From assembly GCA_003224195.1 (NCBI GenBank), contig QHYP01000087.1, positions 1 through 8,248 of the forward strand: a stretch of 8,248 nt of DNA, written 5' to 3'. Numbering within the stretch: position 1 is the stretch's first letter; the number at the start of each line of letters is the position of its first letter. Below the pieces are notes generated by a model. The model had not been told where the DNA came from. It was given only the letters and a program-made list of their open reading frames with translations, and did not search any database. Position numbers and translations under genes: made by a program. The DNA is from Acidobacteriota bacterium. GTDB taxonomy: Bacteria; Acidobacteriota; Terriglobia; Acidiferrales; UBA7541. Shown here one piece after another: positions 5,830 through 8,248 of the stretch.

Positions 5830-8170
5830 AAAGAGCTTGCGTATCGTCTTCGTGTTCAGGCGGTCGGCGGCGCGAAATCGCATCCTGCTCCGTGGAGGCA
5901 GGGAGTTCGCCCGCCTGCGGTTCGCCATATCCATAGGAGTACGGATAGCAGCGGTAAGAATAATAGTAGTCTGGCGCGGTGGAATCCACTGCATTGAGGA
6001 CGACGCCGATTAGCCGGCACTTAACGCTGGTGAGAAGGTCCCGCGAGCGCGTGAAGGCTTCCTTAGGGGTCTGGCCGCTGCGCACGACGAGCAAAACTCC
6101 GTCGGCTTGCACGGAGAGAATGACAGCATCCGTGGCAGCCATGACGGGAGGAGAATCGATGACGATGAATTTGTACTTTGCGCGCAGTTCAGCGATGGCG
6201 TCCGTAATCCGGTGAGACGAAAGCAGGTCCGCCGGATTGGGGGGCAAAGGACCGGTGGGGATTGCCGCGAGGTTTTCAATCGCCGGATGCGGCACTGTGA
6301 CCAGATCCAGGCTGGAAACGCCCGCGAGGTAGGAACTGAGGCCAGCGTACTTTCCCTCACCGAGGGAGAGCGCCCTGCCGACGCCGGGTTTTCGGAGGTC
6401 GGCGTCGATGAGCAGCGTTTTATCTCCGAGTTGGGCCAGGGTGACCGCTAGGTTTGCGGCCGCGGTCGTCTTACCCTCGCGCGGCAGTGCGCTTGTAACC
6501 AGGATTACCTGGGGCGGGTGATCCGCCTGGGAGAGCAGAAGCGCCGTGCGGAGGGCACGGAATGCTTCCGACATCTGAGACTTCGGCAGGTGGTGCGAGA
6601 CCAACTCGACGCGCGCTTCGCGCCCGTTTGTCGCGGCCGCCAGTCCGCGCAAGAAGCGGCGCCGGCCGTTCCTTCCATTCGTGTCGATGAACGCGGGCAC
6701 AACCGCGAGGGACGGCAGCCGCGCCAACATCTCCACATCATCGGGCGTTTTAACCGTGTTATCCATGTACTCGCGCAAGAGGGCAAGGCCGATTCCCCCG
6801 ACAAGCCCGACCAAAAAAGCCAGCGAGATATTGCGCATTTTGGCGGGCCGCGCCGGAGAAGAGGGAATCATCGCCGGGTCGACTACTCGAATGTTCGACG
6901 AACGCAGGCCGGCGGAGATCCCCGCTTCTTTCAGTTTTGTGAGCAATCCTTCGTAGAGCGCTTTGTTGGCTTCGGCTTCACGCTTGAGGATGTTGTATTG
7001 CACGAGGCGCTCCGCCATCTGGTTGGCTTCCGCCTTTTGCTGATCGAGAGCCTTGAGCAGGAGCAACTCGCGCTGGCGCGCCGCGCGGTACTCATTTTCG
7101 ATGCTTGTGACGATGTTTTTCTTTTCCGCGTCGATCAGCCCATCGAATTCCTTGAGCTGCTCCTGGAGGCGCTGCACGCGAGGGAAGTTGGGCCCGAATT
7201 GATTCAGAGCCGAAGTGTATTGGGTGTAGGCGTCGTTGCGTTTCTTGTAGATGTCCTGAAGCAGCTCGCTGTCGCGCACGGCCGGGAGGGCGTCCAGGCT
7301 GCCGGACTGGGCGAGCTGATAGAGCGCCTCCTTCTTCATGCGGTCGCTCTGCGCCTCGGTCAGCTCCTTATTGATTTCCCCGAGCCGCTGGGTAGTAATG
7401 CTCTGCTTGTCGTCAATCGTCCAGATCTGGTTTTGGCGCTCGTAGGCGATGCGCGCGTCCTCGGACTTTTCCACGCGGATCTTCAGCTCGTTGAGCTGGT
7501 CGGCAAGCCAGGAGGAAGCCTGGGTGGTGGCTTCGTAGCGGCTGCGGAAATTGTGTTCGATGAAATTCTCGATGTGCGCGTTGACGACGCGGGCGGCCAG
7601 CCTCGGGTCCGTGGACTCAAAAGCCACATCCAGGAGCGTGCTGTTGGGCACGCGTTTCACCGTGAGGCTGCCGAGAAAGGCAGCGAGCTCCGGCGGCCGG
7701 TTCTGATTGGCCAGGCTGCCGGTAGTCACGGCTTCGGAGGGTTTCCCTCCCTCGGAAAAATCGGGATGGCCGGCGAGACCGACGCTCCGGATCGTCTGCA
7801 GGGCGAGAGTCTCGCTGGTGAGTATTTTGGATTGCGTCTCGATATAGTTTTCCTGGTCCAACAAATAGGCGTACGGGTCCGCCGGCTGGAAAGGCAGGAA
7901 GTTTGCATTTTCCCGGTCGACTTCGATTCGCGCGGGGGCTACATAGACGGATTTCATACGAAAGGTCGCGATGGAAACAATCGTCACCACAGTCAAGAGA
8001 AAAGTTAGGATCAGCCATTGATGCTTGCGCAAAATCAGGAGGTAGTCATAGAGGTGAGGCTCGTGGGGGGAAAGGTCAAACACGGGCATGCGGAGGGGGG
8101 CTTGAATGATTTCCACGGCGCCGTTCGCGCCATTGTCGTGGGCCGCCAGTTTGCTGCCGTTTTCTTCCAT
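5828..8170 (-). CDS. Wzc-like polysaccharide co-polymerase with BY-kinase (tyrosine autokinase) domain
   Basis: This 780-residue inner-membrane protein should control polysaccharide chain length and export, and phosphorylate itself on tyrosine. The N-terminal Wzz region begins near residue 38. Its first membrane helix is at about 51-70, followed by a periplasmic part with long charged helices, probably coiled coil, at about 218-300 and 330-420. A Pro-rich stretch (432-444) leads into the second helix (about 448-466), as in PCP proteins. The cytoplasmic kinase has the ExxRxxR oligomerisation motif (E535, R538, R541), Walker A ALPREGKT (561-568, K567), Walker A' LLIDADLRKP (586-595) and Walker B FIVIDSPP (668-675, D672). 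The tail carries eight tyrosines between residues 735 and 748, the expected autophosphorylation cluster. This is the fused, proteobacterial-type arrangement. The ATG at 8170 has only a weak purine-rich AGAAG upstream. The gene follows an unidentified gene by five bases and is coupled to the epimerase downstream. No partner tyrosine phosphatase is visible. The family call is secure; the polymer it serves is unknown. Confidence 0.96.
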   Translation of the reverse strand: MEENGSKLAAHDNGANGAVEIIQAPLRMPVFDLSPHEPHLYDYLLILRKHQWLILTFLLTVVTIVSIATFRMKSVYVAPARIEVDRENANFLPFQPADPYAYLLDQENYIETQSKILTSETLALQTIRSVGLAGHPDFSEGGKPSEAVTTGSLANQNRPPELAAFLGSLTVKRVPNSTLLDVAFESTDPRLAARVVNAHIENFIEHNFRSRYEATTQASSWLADQLNELKIRVEKSEDARIAYERQNQIWTIDDKQSITTQRLGEINKELTEAQSDRMKKEALYQLAQSGSLDALPAVRDSELLQDIYKKRNDAYTQYTSALNQFGPNFPRVQRLQEQLKEFDGLIDAEKKNIVTSIENEYRAARQRELLLLKALDQQKAEANQMAERLVQYNILKREAEANKALYEGLLTKLKEAGISAGLRSSNIRVVDPAMIPSSPARPAKMRNISLAFLVGLVGGIGLALLREYMDNTVKTPDDVEMLARLPSLAVVPAFIDTNGRNGRRRFLRGLAAATNGREARVELVSHHLPKSQMSEAFRALRTALLLSQADHPPQVILVTSALPREGKTTAAANLAVTLAQLGDKTLLIDADLRKPGVGRALSLGEGKYAGLSSYLAGVSSLDLVTVPHPAIENLAAIPTGPLPPNPADLLSSHRITDAIAELRAKYKFIVIDSPPVMAATDAVILSVQADGVLLVVRSGQTPKEAFTRSRDLLTSVKCRLIGVVLNAVDSTAPDYYYSYRCYPYSYGYGEPQAGELPASTEQDAISRRRPPEHEDDTQAL

Positions 8171-8175
8171 AACTT

Positions 8176-8248
8176 CTAATGGTAAGCGACGCGGTAGATC
8201 GCCACGCCCGTGCCAACCGCAAGAGCAACCTCGGCAAAACGGATTGCC
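8176..8248 (-). CDS. 3' end of an upstream gene, product unknown (partial)
   Basis: Reading the minus strand from the window edge, one frame stays open for 23 codons and ends in TAG at 8178-8176, five bases before the ATG of the kinase gene. The visible C-terminus is AIRFAEVALAVGTGVAIYRV followed by AYH. It is rich in Ala, Val and Gly, and the central part could be the end of a hydrophobic helix. The five-base gap fits an operon in which this gene is co-transcribed with the Wzc-like gene. In such loci the neighbour is often a Wza-type export protein or another membrane protein, but nothing here identifies the family. An open stretch of 23 codons could also occur by chance, so confidence is moderate. 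Confidence 0.45.
   Translation of the reverse strand, partial: AIRFAEVALAVGTGVAIYRVAYH

Noticed and set aside
6518..8008. Long plus-strand open frame of 496 codons opposite the kinase gene
   Set aside because: It lies wholly antisense to a gene with clear kinase motifs. The protein shows no recognisable domain, and open antisense frames are common in GC-rich coding DNA.
1..8248. CRISPR array, tRNA, rRNA, transposase or phage genes
   Set aside because: No regularly spaced repeats, no recognisable tRNA or rRNA segments and no transposase, integrase or phage motifs were seen on either strand.

Overview
The window is part of a cell-surface polysaccharide (exopolysaccharide, capsule or O-antigen type) assembly locus. 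Every supported gene lies on the minus strand, so transcription runs from high to low coordinates. The DNA is GC-rich with long coding stretches and short gaps. Gene content and protein style (a fused Wzz/BY-kinase with a tyrosine-rich tail, and a GT-C-like membrane protein of a poorly characterised type) would fit a soil or environmental bacterium such as an Acidobacteriota member. That assignment is an impression from family resemblance, not something the sequence proves.

In transcription order: (1) 8248-8176, the last 23 codons of an upstream gene that runs off the window. (2) 8170-5828, a complete 780-residue Wzc-like polysaccharide co-polymerase with an autokinase domain. (3) 5818-4867, an SDR-type NAD-dependent nucleotide-sugar epimerase/dehydratase, tightly coupled to the kinase gene but broken near its 3' end by an apparent deletion of about 50 bases that shifts the frame. 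(4) 4866-4699, a short gap with a candidate promoter and a leader inverted repeat. (5) 4698-3190, a polytopic membrane protein that looks like a GT-C (GT39/ArnT-like) glycosyltransferase of unknown specificity. (6) 3189-2772, a 418-base non-coding gap holding two AT-rich palindromes and a nested inverted-repeat element of about 114 bases. (7) 2771-1245, a Wzx-type flippase (MOP superfamily). (8) 1267-83, an acyltransferase-3 (OafA-like) membrane protein overlapping the flippase 3' end and noticeably poorer in GC. (9) 82-1, a short AT-rich tail.

Together the genes supply parts of a Wzx/Wzy-style pathway. The epimerase would make a nucleotide sugar, the GT-C protein would transfer sugar from a lipid-linked donor or act late in assembly, Wzx would flip the lipid-linked repeat unit, the acyltransferase would decorate the glycan, and the Wzc-like protein would control chain length and export through tyrosine phosphorylation. 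No recognisable Wzy polymerase, cytoplasmic glycosyltransferase, initiating sugar-phosphate transferase or tyrosine phosphatase is inside the window. I see no mobile-element gene, CRISPR array, RNA gene or clearly new multi-gene system. The most unusual items are the broken epimerase, the nested inverted-repeat element upstream of the flippase, and the GT-C-like protein of unknown role.
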